Positions 16,582 to 25,226 of a DNA stretch of 32,975 nucleotides are shown one piece after another (within the stretch, counting starts at the first letter, position 1; each line of letters begins with the position of its first letter). Under the pieces are notes generated by a model. It was not told the DNA's origin and ran no database searches. It worked only from the letters and a program-made list of their open reading frames with translations. The DNA is taken from NCBI GenBank assembly GCA_905207535.1, contig CAJLLX010000009.1:1-32975 (forward strand), written 5' to 3'. The translations under genes and the position numbers were made by a program. The DNA is from an uncultured Muribaculaceae bacterium (GTDB lineage Bacteria > Bacteroidota > Bacteroidia > Bacteroidales > Muribaculaceae).

Positions 16582-18198
16582 TCAGTCCCACAGCGACATC
16601 TGCGCGGGGTGCTCGGGTGTCGGGCGGTGTTCCGGCTCGTGATAGCCGAATTCCGGCGCATCCTCCGCCTCCCCCTTCTTTTTGGCGGGCGGCGAGGCCA
16701 CCAGCCAGTCGGTGTCGGTGATACTCTCGTCTATCGCCGAGATCTTCATCTTCGGTTTGCGTCCACGGCGGCTCTTGGGCTTTGCCTCCTTGGCGGCATC
16801 CTCAGCCGGGGCGGCCACGGGTGCATCAGCAGGTGCGGGAGTGTCAGCCGGCGACGGCTCGGCCGCCGAGGCCTCCTGTTTCTCCTCTTTGAGCTGGTAA
16901 CGGCGGTTGTTGAGCCGCTCTATCTCCTCGCGAAGCACCCCCTCGGTGCGGGCGTGCTCGTAAAGATTGTTCTCTATGGTCTTGCGCAGCGAGCCGGCCT
17001 GATCCTCAAGGGTGCGGATCCGGTTGTCTTTCATCGCTATCACTTCGTCGTAGGTGCGTTTCTCCTCATCGCGCTTGGCGAGCTCCTCTTTCTGAGCCAG
17101 CAACTGGTCGCGCAGCGTGCGCTTTTCGGCCTCGTAGCGCAGATGTGTCTCCTCGAGTTTTTTCATCTTCTCGTTGAGATCCTCCACGATGCGCAGATTC
17201 TCATTGGCCTCCTCGAGCTGCTCGCGCAGATGCTCCACCTCGGCGGTAGCGGTCTGCAGTTGCTCTGTCACCGCGGTCAGCTTACGGCGATTGGAGTCGA
17301 GAGCCATCATATTTTCCTTGGCTACGCGGTCGGCCTTCTCGGCAGCCTCTTTCAGGGCGTCGGTCTCGGCCTTGACAGCCTCCGATGTCGCGGCTTCGGC
17401 CGCAGCCTTCTGAGCCTCCAGCTCAGCCTGAAGGGCTTCATTTTGGGCTTTCTGCGATGCTACCAGGGCGTTGAGCTCCTCTATCTTGGCGGCGAGGGCT
17501 TCGGTCTCGTCGTTGGCCCCTTCTGCCACGGAGGCGGTCACCGATGTGAGGCGAATCTTATTGAGCAAGCTCTTGTTTTCGAGCATATACTGCTCGTTTT
17601 CGGCCTGCAGAGTGGCTGTCAGTTTCTCCAGTTCGTGCACCTTTTCGCTAAGGGCGCGCTTCTGGCGCTCGGCGCTGAGCTGCTGCTTTTTCAGCTCTTC
17701 GAGGCCGTTCTCCTCCTGGCGGGCTTTCTCGCGCAGGGTCTCTATCTCCTGATGCAGGCTCCGGCGCTCCGCCGCAAACTGCTCGCCGCAATGCCGGCGG
17801 GCATCGGCGGCCACCTGCTCGAGATAAGATTTCATCGACCCGTCGAGGGCGCGGTAGAGATATTCGCGCTGACGCTTCTCGTCGACGCTCTCCCCGAGAA
17901 ATTGCGGCAGGGCTTCGTTGAAAATCTTCACCACCGCCTCGAATATCACATCGGGAGACACCGCTGCCGGGGCTTCAAGCGCCGACGGCTCAGCCGCATG
18001 TGGCTGAGCGGCATCGCGGGCGGCATCCGACAGCGACACAGAGGCGTCGGCCGACGCGCCGACGGCATCTTCCTGACTTCGCTCCGCCTCGTCGCGGCGG
18101 CGATACGGAGTAACACGGGCGTCTATGCCCTTCACTTCCTCGTCAAGGTCATCCTCGCCGAAGCCGAACGCTTTTTTCAGGCCGTTGAAAAAACTCAT
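16582..18198 (-). CDS. Coiled-coil protein with AT-hook-like basic motif
   Basis: A 538-residue cytoplasmic protein of unknown function with no signal peptide or membrane helix. Residues about 1-80 are charged and low in structure, about 83-130 form a short helical domain (PDVIFEAVVKIFNEALPQF), and about 130-430 are a long coiled coil rich in Glu, Lys, Ala and Gln. After an Ala-Pro linker comes RRGRKP (477-482), close to the AT-hook core RGRP, and then a conserved-looking tail with SAIDESITDTDWLV and EFGYHEPE. Such proteins resemble structural or DNA-organising factors, but nothing here proves DNA binding. A good promoter lies upstream and the DPP IV gene follows, so the two are probably transcribed together. 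Confidence 0.75.
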   Translation of the reverse strand: MSFFNGLKKAFGFGEDDLDEEVKGIDARVTPYRRRDEAERSQEDAVGASADASVSLSDAARDAAQPHAAEPSALEAPAAVSPDVIFEAVVKIFNEALPQFLGESVDEKRQREYLYRALDGSMKSYLEQVAADARRHCGEQFAAERRSLHQEIETLREKARQEENGLEELKKQQLSAERQKRALSEKVHELEKLTATLQAENEQYMLENKSLLNKIRLTSVTASVAEGANDETEALAAKIEELNALVASQKAQNEALQAELEAQKAAAEAATSEAVKAETDALKEAAEKADRVAKENMMALDSNRRKLTAVTEQLQTATAEVEHLREQLEEANENLRIVEDLNEKMKKLEETHLRYEAEKRTLRDQLLAQKEELAKRDEEKRTYDEVIAMKDNRIRTLEDQAGSLRKTIENNLYEHARTEGVLREEIERLNNRRYQLKEEKQEASAAEPSPADTPAPADAPVAAPAEDAAKEAKPKSRRGRKPKMKISAIDESITDTDWLVASPPAKKKGEAEDAPEFGYHEPEHRPTPEHPAQMSLWD

Positions 18199-18264
18199 CT
18201 TTCCTTTTTGATTTTTCGATGGTTAAAGATTGCCGCATGTCCCCCTGCGGGGTACACACTTTCA

Positions 18265-18295
18265 CAAAGTTAGCAACAATCGTCGGGATATGCAA
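18265..18295 (-). promoter_or_regulatory. Promoter for the coiled-coil/DPP IV operon
   Basis: On the minus strand TTG (18295-18293), a 20-base spacer and TAACTTTG (18272-18265) match the Bacteroidota -33/-7 pattern. The leader to the ATG at 18198 would be about 60 bases. Confidence 0.72.
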
Positions 18296-18373
18296 CCCGA
18301 TGCACCGAAATATCAAAACTTTTTCAATATCAGTCCCCTTCCGCGCCCCGATCAGTCAGAATCAAGGCCCGTT

Positions 18374-21340
18374 TCAGTCTTTTTTCTCCGGCTTTTTCAC
18401 CACGCCGGCGGTGCGGCGGCCGTCGATGCCAATGATGATGGGCGACGGAAACTCCACCACCCTCACATGCTCGCTCTCGTAGACAGCGGGCTGACTGTCA
18501 AGGTATTCCTGATCGAGGTAGTCGTCTTTACCGAAGGGATTGACGGTGAAATATCCCACGCCGAACGAGGTGAGATTCTGGAAGAAATGCGTGCCCTGGC
18601 TCGGCTCTATCCGGTAGTTGTGGAGCGCGGTCTCCACTATCAGCCTGGCGCCGGAGATGTCGGCCCAGCGCACGGGCACCCCGAGGGCGTCGTCGCTCGA
18701 GCCCCAGCGGCCGGGACCAATCAGCAGATACCCCTCGCCGCGCTCGAGCATCGCGCGGTTGATCTCGCCGATTTCGGCGGCAATGCTGCGGTTGTTGAGC
18801 GAGCAGAAGGTGTCGGGGCGCACATACACCACCTTGGTGATGTTGTCGGTGGTACCGTGCCCCAAGGCGGTGCTGCTGCGCAGTATCAGTTCGCTGTTTT
18901 CCAGATTCATAAGGTCGGCATCCACATCCTCCTTGCGGTCGATGATCGGTCGGATCTGCAGCCAGTAGATGCGCCCTTTCAGCGTGCCGTCGTCGTCTAT
19001 GTTGCCGGCAAACTCTATCTCCACCGGGCGCTGCATGGCCTGCTGCCCCTCGGTGAGCATGAAATTGACGGCATCGGCCAGCGGGAAGGCGTTGTCGCGC
19101 AGTATGTTGGCGAAAGTCACTACTTTACGTCCCGGGCCGTAGCTGCTGTCGCGTATCATCTGGTCGTTGGGGTCGTAGGTCGACACGGTCAAATGTAGGG
19201 CATCGGTATCCTTGAAGCTCTGCACTCCGGCGCGGGTGAGGTTGAAACTGTCGTCGACCTCAAAGTCGTCGCGCATCTCGTTGAGGTTCAGGCAGTAGAG
19301 CTCGCGCTGAGTATCGCGCAGCGCCAGCTCGAGAGTGGAGGTCTGCAGCACTTTCGTGGGATGCTTGGGCGAGAAGCGCAGCGCGCGGCCGCCGTCCACA
19401 ATATATTTGCCAAGTCCCACGGCCACCTCGGCCACACCCTCCTCGGGCGTTTCGTCGCCGAGCGGATAGTAGTTGAGCGACCGTCCCACCCCGGCAAACG
19501 ACGGGAAATAATACCCGTCGTAATCCTTGCCCACCACCTCCTGGATGATCACGGCCATCTTCTCCTGATCGATCACATTGGATGTGGCGGTCATGTAGGC
19601 CTTGCTCTCGGCGTAGAACACCGAGGCATACACCCCCTTGATGGCGTCGGTGAGCAGTTTGCGCATGCTCTCGGCGTCGTCGACGTGGGGTATCATGTAG
19701 GTGGAATATACTCCCGCAAATGGCTGATAGTGGGAGTCTTCGAGGATGCTCGAACTGCGCACGGCCAGCGGACGGTCTACCACCTCGGTGAGCGCCAGCA
19801 GGTCGTCGCGCACGCGCTCGGGGAGGCGGGCCTTGAGGAAGCGCTCCAGGATCTCCTCGTCGGAGGCGTCGCTCAGCGCCAGGGGGTAGAGGTCGTTGTC
19901 GGCCATAAACTCGTCGAAGATGTCGGTGCAGAGCACCACGGTGCGCGGTATGGTGATGGTCACCCCGTGGAAACTGTCGCACTCGGGGTGCTTCTTGATG
20001 ATCGAGTCGATGAAGGCCAGGCCGCGCCCTTTGCCGCCCAGCGACCCCTGCCCGATGCGGGCGAAATTGGAGTAGTAGTCGAAGCGGTCTTTGCGAAACT
20101 CGGCCACCACGCCGCGGTTTTTCATCTTCCTGTACTTCACTATCAGGTCGAAAAAGAGCCGCTTCACCGCCGGAGCCTCCTCTATGTTGTTGAAACGGTG
20201 CAGTTTGATCACATCGGCGATGGGGAACATGGCGCGGCTGTAGAGCCAGCGCGATATGTCGTTGCGCCGCGCATGATAGAGCAGCGAGTCGCTCGGGATG
20301 TCGAACATACGCTTCTGCAGCTCGTTGACCGACGACACACGCATGATCTCCCGCCCGGTGGAGGGGTCAAGAAACCGGAAATCGCCGAAGCCGAAGCTCT
20401 TCATGATGGCGTTGCCCAGATCTACGGGCAGTTTTTTCGATGTTTTGTCGAGGAAGACGCCGTCGAAGCGCGCCACCTTCTCGCGGTTGTCGCTGTCGGT
20501 ACTCTCCACTATAATAGGCAGATAGGGGTCGCGGCTGCGCACATAGTCGGCAAACATCAGGCCGGCGTGCTGGTCCTTCGTCCCTTCGCGCTTGAAGCTC
20601 ACATCGGTGATCAGGCCCAGCATCTTGTCGGCATACTTGTTGTAGAGCTCCACAGCCTCCTCGTAGTCGCGCGCCAGGATCACTTTGGGACGTCCGCGCA
20701 TGCGCAGCATCTTCTCATGCTCGTTGAGCGCCTCGGTGGAGAAGATCATGCTCTGTTTGAGCAGGAATTTATAGAGATGCGGCAGTATCGACGAGTAAAA
20801 TCTCACCGAGTCCTCCACCATAAGTATCATCTGCACACCCACATCGAGCACATCGTTGTCGGCGTTCATCTTGTCCTCCAGAAGCTTGATGATGGCCAGC
20901 AGCAGGTCTACATTGCCCAGCCAGGAGAACACATAGTCCACACCCGAGAGGTCCTCCGACGCAATGCGGCGCGACACCTCCTTGGAGAAGGGGGTCAGCA
21001 CCACGATGGGCACACCGGGATGGGCCGCCTTCAGCGTTTTGGCAGTGGTGAAGGTGTCCGACACATCCATGCCGGGCATAGCTATGACGAGGTCGAAATT
21101 TTTTTGCGACATCGCCTCCAGCGCCTCGCCGATATGGCTCACACGCGTGATGCGGGGGGGCGACGACAGGTTCAGGGCCACATACTCGTTGTAGAGCTGC
21201 TCCTCCACTCGCCCGTCCTCCTCCATCATGAAGGCATCGTAAGGCGCCGCCACAAGCAGCACATTGAAGACGCGCCGCTGCATCAGATTCTGAAAAGCCG
21301 TATCCTTCAGATACAGCTGGCTCAACTGCTCCTCATTCAT
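18374..21340 (-). CDS. Receiver-like/PEP-synthase-type ATP-binding fusion protein
   Basis: A 988-residue protein. Residues about 24-150 form a receiver-like fold in which the phospho-acceptor strand reads DLVIAMPGMD, two residues shorter than usual and lacking the acceptor Asp. Residues about 170-300 form a second receiver with acidic pair E176-D177, acceptor candidate D246 (LITDVSF), T281 and K299. From about 428 the protein matches the ATP-grasp PEP/pyruvate-binding domain of PEP synthase and pyruvate phosphate dikinase: GSLGGKGRGLAF, LAVRSSSILEDS near 525-536, and closing motif WLQIRP. A C-terminal region of about 170 residues (LLIGPGRWGSSDD) is particular to this family. The phosphohistidine swivel domain and the PEP barrel are absent, so it cannot be a complete PEP synthase. 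Bacteroidales genomes carry related proteins; their reaction is not known to me. Confidence 0.85.
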   Translation of the reverse strand: MNEEQLSQLYLKDTAFQNLMQRRVFNVLLVAAPYDAFMMEEDGRVEEQLYNEYVALNLSSPPRITRVSHIGEALEAMSQKNFDLVIAMPGMDVSDTFTTAKTLKAAHPGVPIVVLTPFSKEVSRRIASEDLSGVDYVFSWLGNVDLLLAIIKLLEDKMNADNDVLDVGVQMILMVEDSVRFYSSILPHLYKFLLKQSMIFSTEALNEHEKMLRMRGRPKVILARDYEEAVELYNKYADKMLGLITDVSFKREGTKDQHAGLMFADYVRSRDPYLPIIVESTDSDNREKVARFDGVFLDKTSKKLPVDLGNAIMKSFGFGDFRFLDPSTGREIMRVSSVNELQKRMFDIPSDSLLYHARRNDISRWLYSRAMFPIADVIKLHRFNNIEEAPAVKRLFFDLIVKYRKMKNRGVVAEFRKDRFDYYSNFARIGQGSLGGKGRGLAFIDSIIKKHPECDSFHGVTITIPRTVVLCTDIFDEFMADNDLYPLALSDASDEEILERFLKARLPERVRDDLLALTEVVDRPLAVRSSSILEDSHYQPFAGVYSTYMIPHVDDAESMRKLLTDAIKGVYASVFYAESKAYMTATSNVIDQEKMAVIIQEVVGKDYDGYYFPSFAGVGRSLNYYPLGDETPEEGVAEVAVGLGKYIVDGGRALRFSPKHPTKVLQTSTLELALRDTQRELYCLNLNEMRDDFEVDDSFNLTRAGVQSFKDTDALHLTVSTYDPNDQMIRDSSYGPGRKVVTFANILRDNAFPLADAVNFMLTEGQQAMQRPVEIEFAGNIDDDGTLKGRIYWLQIRPIIDRKEDVDADLMNLENSELILRSSTALGHGTTDNITKVVYVRPDTFCSLNNRSIAAEIGEINRAMLERGEGYLLIGPGRWGSSDDALGVPVRWADISGARLIVETALHNYRIEPSQGTHFFQNLTSFGVGYFTVNPFGKDDYLDQEYLDSQPAVYESEHVRVVEFPSPIIIGIDGRRTAGVVKKPEKKD

Positions 21341-21397
21341 TTCAGTTCATTTTTTACCCCTTATTTCCACCCTCTTTTCCCAATGTTCCCGCCCACC

Positions 21398-21422
21398 TGT
21401 AGGGACGCACCATGGTGCGTCC
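21398..21422 (+). repeat. REP-like palindrome, copy 2
   Basis: TGTAG is followed by the perfect 20-base palindrome GGACGCACCATGGTGCGTCC. It lies between the 988-residue protein gene and rpe. Two more right-arm units GTGCGTCC follow at 21432-21439 and 21448-21455, giving a small tandem set. Confidence 0.8.
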
Positions 21423-21470
21423 TTCCACCCCGTGCGTCCGCCACCGGGTGCGTCCGCCACCTCGGATGTC

Positions 21471-22115
21471 TTACAATCCTTTCAGGAAATCAATCACCTT
21501 TTCGGGATTTTCGGCCCCGAACACATAACTTCCGGCAACCAGCACATCTGCGCCGGCTGCCGCCAGGCGAGGCGCGGTCTCGGCGTTGACGCCGCCGTCG
21601 ATCTCTATCTCGGCATGCGACCCTGTGCGGGCTATCAGCTCTTTGAGCCGCCCCACCTTCGCTATGGTGTTTTCGATGAATTTCTGACCGCCGAATCCGG
21701 GGTTGACCGACATCAGAAGCACCATATCGAGATCGCCGATCACATCCTCGAGCATGCACACCGGCGTGGAGGGGTTGAGCGTCACCGCCGCCTTCATCCC
21801 GGCACGCTTGATCTCGGCGATGGTGCGATTGAGGTGCACACACGCCTCCTGATGCACATTCATCAGCGCGGCGCCGCTGTCGCGCACCTGACTAACATAC
21901 TGCTCGGGCCGCACTATCATCAGATGCACATCGAGGGGCTTGGTGGCCACGGCCGACACGGCCTTGATTACCGGAAAACCGAACGAGATATTAGGCACAA
22001 ACACACCGTCCATCACGTCAAGATGGATCATGTCACAGCTGCTCCGGTTGAGCATTTCCACTTCCCGGGCAATATGGCCGAAGTCGGCCGACAATAGCGA
22101 TGGAGATACTTTCAT
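21471..22115 (-). CDS. rpe: Ribulose-phosphate 3-epimerase
   Basis: Interconverts ribulose 5-phosphate and xylulose 5-phosphate in the pentose phosphate pathway. The 214-residue length is standard. Metal and catalytic residues are all visible: SPSLLSADF with D11, HLDVMDG with H31 and D33, DVHLM with H64, and EIDGGVN with D173. The NPGFGGQKF phosphate-loop region is at 138-146. It begins eight bases after the dedA stop, so the two form an operon driven from upstream of dedA. No terminator is evident behind it; REP-like units lie there instead. Confidence 0.97.
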   Translation of the reverse strand: MKVSPSLLSADFGHIAREVEMLNRSSCDMIHLDVMDGVFVPNISFGFPVIKAVSAVATKPLDVHLMIVRPEQYVSQVRDSGAALMNVHQEACVHLNRTIAEIKRAGMKAAVTLNPSTPVCMLEDVIGDLDMVLLMSVNPGFGGQKFIENTIAKVGRLKELIARTGSHAEIEIDGGVNAETAPRLAAAGADVLVAGSYVFGAENPEKVIDFLKGL

Positions 22116-22123
22116 CCCGTTCC

Positions 22124-22831
22124 TTATTTTTTAGATTTACCTTTCTTTATTACATTCCACACGATATATCCCAGGCATGCCACAAGCAGCAGCAGTCCGC
22201 CCATGGTGAGGTAGCTGTTATACTCCTCCACCTTGTCGTAGAGGGCATTGATGCTCACGGTTTTACCAAGCCAGTAGCCGAGGGCGGCGAGGATACAGTT
22301 CCACACCCCGGCGCCGAGCCCGGTGAAGATGATAAATTTGACAATATTCATCCGCGCCAGTCCGGCGGGGATGCTGATCAGCTGACGCACAGCGGGGATC
22401 AGACGCCCTATGAAGGTGCTCGAGGCACCGTGCTGATCGAAATATTTCTCGGCTTTCTCCACCTTGGCCTGATCGATGAGGCACGCATGGCCGAGCTTGC
22501 TGTTGGCGAAGGCGTAGACTATCGGGCGCCCTACCCACACCGAGAGATAATAGTTGATCAATGCGCCCACTATGGCTCCGGCGGTGGCCACAAGCACCAC
22601 CAGCACCACATTCATGTCGGGTATCGCTATCGTCTCACCCTGATAGATCAGCTGTCGCGACGTCTGAGCCGCGATAAACGCTGCCGGAGGCACTATCACC
22701 TCCGACGGAAAGGGGAGAAACGAACTTTCTATCACCATAAAAAGGAACACGAGCCAGTATCCCGCATTCTCCACAAAGAGATTGAGCAGAAACTGGGCGC
22801 TTGCATAGTCACTTATCGCACATTCTATCAT
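22124..22831 (-). CDS. DedA family membrane protein
   Basis: A 235-residue integral membrane protein of the DedA/VTT family, whose members in other bacteria include undecaprenyl-phosphate and lipid translocases. It shows the conserved acidic pair in ESSFLPFPSE (E35, E44) and the arginine motif GRLIPAVRQLISIPAG (R143, R149), with hydrophobic stretches at about 25-50, 75-95, 160-190 and 210-228. The function of this copy is not determined by sequence. It lies eight bases before rpe. A -7 element (22952-22959) and a REP-like element (22881-22905) lie upstream. Confidence 0.92.
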   Translation of the reverse strand: MIECAISDYASAQFLLNLFVENAGYWLVFLFMVIESSFLPFPSEVIVPPAAFIAAQTSRQLIYQGETIAIPDMNVVLVVLVATAGAIVGALINYYLSVWVGRPIVYAFANSKLGHACLIDQAKVEKAEKYFDQHGASSTFIGRLIPAVRQLISIPAGLARMNIVKFIIFTGLGAGVWNCILAALGYWLGKTVSINALYDKVEEYNSYLTMGGLLLLVACLGYIVWNVIKKGKSKK

Positions 22832-22880
22832 ATTCTTATCATCTTTTTCATTACATTCTGCCCTGCATGGCTTCCCGACC

Positions 22881-22905
22881 TGTAGGGACGCACCATGGTG
22901 CGTCC
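22881..22905 (+). repeat. REP-like palindrome, copy 3
   Basis: TGTAG plus the perfect palindrome GGACGCACCATGGTGCGTCC, identical in all 25 bases to copy 2. It lies between the probable dedA -7 element and the dedA start, so it may be part of the 5' leader of dedA-rpe. Confidence 0.8.
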
Positions 22906-22951
22906 GCCTCCCGGATGGCCGCCTCCAGGGCGTCTTTCCCCTTCCAATTCA

Positions 22952-22959
22952 CAAAATTA
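22952..22959 (-). promoter_or_regulatory. Possible -7 element for dedA-rpe
   Basis: Minus-strand TAATTTTG fits TAnnTTTG. No clear TTG is found at the expected distance, so support is limited. The leader would be about 115 bases and would contain a REP-like palindrome. Confidence 0.4.
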
Positions 22960-23001
22960 CAACAATTATCCCGCATTCCCTTCCTTCTCCCCACAAAAAA
23001 C

Positions 23002-23041
23002 GCCTGCGCCGGGAAACGTGTTCGCGCTTCCCGGCGCAGGC
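23002..23041 (-). terminator. Terminator of the M13 peptidase gene
   Basis: A perfect 14-base stem GCCTGCGCCGGGAA (23002-23015) / TTCCCGGCGCAGGC (23028-23041) with a 12-base loop. On the minus strand it is followed by a run of six T after CG. A T-rich tract also follows on the plus side, so it could stop both directions. It begins 25 bases after the peptidase stop. Confidence 0.9.
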
Positions 23042-23066
23042 CTTTATTTTTTATTACAAATGTCGA

Positions 23067-25112
23067 TTACCAGATGATCACCTGCTCGGCGGCGGGGCGG
23101 TAGAGCTTGTCGCCCTCCTTGATGCCGAAGGCCTCGAAGAAAGGCACGATGTTGCGGAGGGTCACATTCACACGGTTCTCGGCCAGCGAGTGCACGTCGC
23201 CGATGGTGAGATTGCGCTTCTCTTCGTCGCGCATGTTGGTGGCCCAGATGTTGGCATAGTTCAGGTAGAACGCCTGGTCGGGGGTGAAGCCGTCGATCTT
23301 GGCCTCCCCGGAGGTCACGTCAACACCCTTGCGCTTCTGCGCGTCGAGGAAGGCTGTGTGGGAGATGCGCAGACCGCCCTGGTCGGCGATATTCTCGCCC
23401 ATGGTGTAGGTGCCGTTGGCAAACAGGCCGGGGAGAATCTCCACCTTGTCAAACTGCTCGCCGAGCTTCTTGGTCAGAGCGTCGAAGCTGGCGGCGTCCT
23501 CTTCGGTCCACCAGTTGATCATGTTGCCCTTGGGGTCGAAGTTGCGGCCCTGGTCGTCGAATCCGTGAGTCATCTCGTGGCCGATTACCACACCGATGCC
23601 GCCGTAGTTCTCGGCATCCGAAGCCTCGGGATCAAAGAAGGGGTTCTGAAGGATGGCGGCGGGGAACACGATCTCGTTGGCCATGGGGTTGTAGTATGCG
23701 TTGACAGTCTGAGGTGTCATGCCCCACTCGCTCTTGTCCACGGGCTTGCCCCACTTGGCGAGGGTCTCGTTGTTGTGCCACATTGAGGCTGCATGCACAT
23801 TGCGGTAATACGACTTTGCGGGGTCGATCTCCATAGAGGAGTAGTCTTTCCATTTGTCGGGGTAGCCGATCTTTACGGTGAAGGCATTGAGCTTCTCGAT
23901 GGCTTTTAGCTTGGTCTCGTCGGTCATCCAGGGGAGGTTGATGATATGCTTGCCGAGCGACACTTTCAGGTTGCCCACCAGCTCGAGCATCTTCTGCTTG
24001 GAGCTTTCGGGGAAATATTTCTCCACGTAGAGGCGGCCGATGGCCTCGCCCATATATCCGTCGGGCACACCGAGGGCACGCTTCCACAGCGGACGCTGCT
24101 CCTGCACACCCGAGCGCACTTTCGAGAACTCAAATGCGGTGTCGGTGAAGTTTTCGCTCAGATAGGGAGCGGCCTGAGCCACATATTTCCAGAGGTAGTA
24201 GTCTTTGAGCTCGCGGTCGGTAAGGCTTGCGATAAGATTGTCGGCCTGCTTCATACCCTTAGGCTCAGTGAGGATAAACTCCTGAGGGGTCTCTATCCCC
24301 ATGGTCTCCACGAAGAAGCGGTCCCAGGCGATGTGGGGATACTCGGCCTTGAGCTGGTCGAGGGTGCGGGGATTGTACATGGCGGGGATGTTGCGGCTCT
24401 CCTCGCGGGTCAGAGCGGAGTCGGCGATGGCGGTCTCCACCTTCATCACGTTTTTCATGATGCGGCGGGCATCTTTTTTCTTGTAGCCGGCGTTCATCAT
24501 CTGGTCCACTATCAGCTTCTCGTAGGCGTTGCGGATCTTCTTGGTCTCGGCGTCATCCTTCAGGTAGTAGTCGCGGTCGCCCATCCCCATGGAGCCTCCG
24601 CTCACATACATGGCGTAGCGGTTGCTGTCCATCATATCCTCCATAGGCCCTGCGCCGAAGAAGGGGCTCGAGTAGTATTTGTGCATCCACAGCAGCAGGT
24701 CAGTCATCTCCTCGGGCTTGGTATCCTCGATTTTCTTCAGGTCGTCGAGGATTGGAGCGATCCCCTCGCGGTTGCGGCGGTCCATATCCATACCCTGCGA
24801 GTAGAGGGTCCAGATTTTGTAGGCGTTGCTGCCGGGTTCGGGGTTGGTAGCGCCGAGATTGAGCACTATTTCCTTCACCTTAGCCTCGGCCGAGTCGGCC
24901 AGGATGTTGAATACGCCATAACGGGCATATTCAGCCGTGAGAGGATGTGCATCCATCCATCCCTTGTTGACATGCATGTAGAAATCCTCACCGGCAGGTA
25001 TCGAATTGTCGATGTAAGCCGGGTTGACGCTCTTCAGATGCTCGGCACCCGATGCGGCACCCGATGCCATTGCTATTGCAGCCACTGCCATCAGTCCTTT
25101 GATAAGTTTCAT
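23067..25112 (-). CDS. M13 family zinc metallopeptidase (PepO/neprilysin-like), secreted
   Basis: An oligopeptidase expected in the periplasm or outside the cell. The 681-residue product has a signal peptide (MKLIKGLMAVAAIAMASGAA, cleavage probably near residue 22). The large N-terminal M13 domain begins at DNSIPAGEDFYMHVNKGW. The substrate-binding motif NAYY is at 471-474, the zinc motif HEMTH at 512-516, the third zinc ligand in ENIAD (E573), and the C-terminus ends in the family's typical W. Length agrees with full-length M13 peptidases. It is a single-gene unit with its own terminator; no TAnnTTTG box was found in the 114 bases between it and ychF. Confidence 0.96.
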   Translation of the reverse strand: MKLIKGLMAVAAIAMASGAASGAEHLKSVNPAYIDNSIPAGEDFYMHVNKGWMDAHPLTAEYARYGVFNILADSAEAKVKEIVLNLGATNPEPGSNAYKIWTLYSQGMDMDRRNREGIAPILDDLKKIEDTKPEEMTDLLLWMHKYYSSPFFGAGPMEDMMDSNRYAMYVSGGSMGMGDRDYYLKDDAETKKIRNAYEKLIVDQMMNAGYKKKDARRIMKNVMKVETAIADSALTREESRNIPAMYNPRTLDQLKAEYPHIAWDRFFVETMGIETPQEFILTEPKGMKQADNLIASLTDRELKDYYLWKYVAQAAPYLSENFTDTAFEFSKVRSGVQEQRPLWKRALGVPDGYMGEAIGRLYVEKYFPESSKQKMLELVGNLKVSLGKHIINLPWMTDETKLKAIEKLNAFTVKIGYPDKWKDYSSMEIDPAKSYYRNVHAASMWHNNETLAKWGKPVDKSEWGMTPQTVNAYYNPMANEIVFPAAILQNPFFDPEASDAENYGGIGVVIGHEMTHGFDDQGRNFDPKGNMINWWTEEDAASFDALTKKLGEQFDKVEILPGLFANGTYTMGENIADQGGLRISHTAFLDAQKRKGVDVTSGEAKIDGFTPDQAFYLNYANIWATNMRDEEKRNLTIGDVHSLAENRVNVTLRNIVPFFEAFGIKEGDKLYRPAAEQVIIW

Positions 25113-25226
25113 ATTGTTCGTTGATATTCTTTTAATTCACTTTTTCCCTTTTCCCCTTTTCCCGACTATATTAGACGCAGTTCGCGGCGATTAGTTGCAT
25201 CCGGTCCGAAAAAAAGCGGATTTTTT

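Noticed and set aside
16177..18273. A 698-codon open frame on the plus strand opposite the coiled-coil gene and the start of the DPP IV gene
   Set aside because: It spans two real genes on the other strand; its leucine-rich text is the antisense of glutamate-rich coiled coil.
18374..21340. Annotation as phosphoenolpyruvate synthase
   Set aside because: Only the ATP-grasp domain is present; the phosphohistidine and PEP-binding domains that define the enzyme are missing.
21398..21455. CRISPR-like array because of repeated GTGCGTCC units
   Set aside because: Units are only 8 bases, spacers are short and similar, and there are no cas genes; it fits a REP-like element.
19361..21589. A 742-codon open frame on the plus strand opposite the receiver/ATP-grasp gene
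   Set aside because: His/Gly/Val-rich antisense shadow of a gene with conserved motifs; it also runs through the REP-like region and into rpe.
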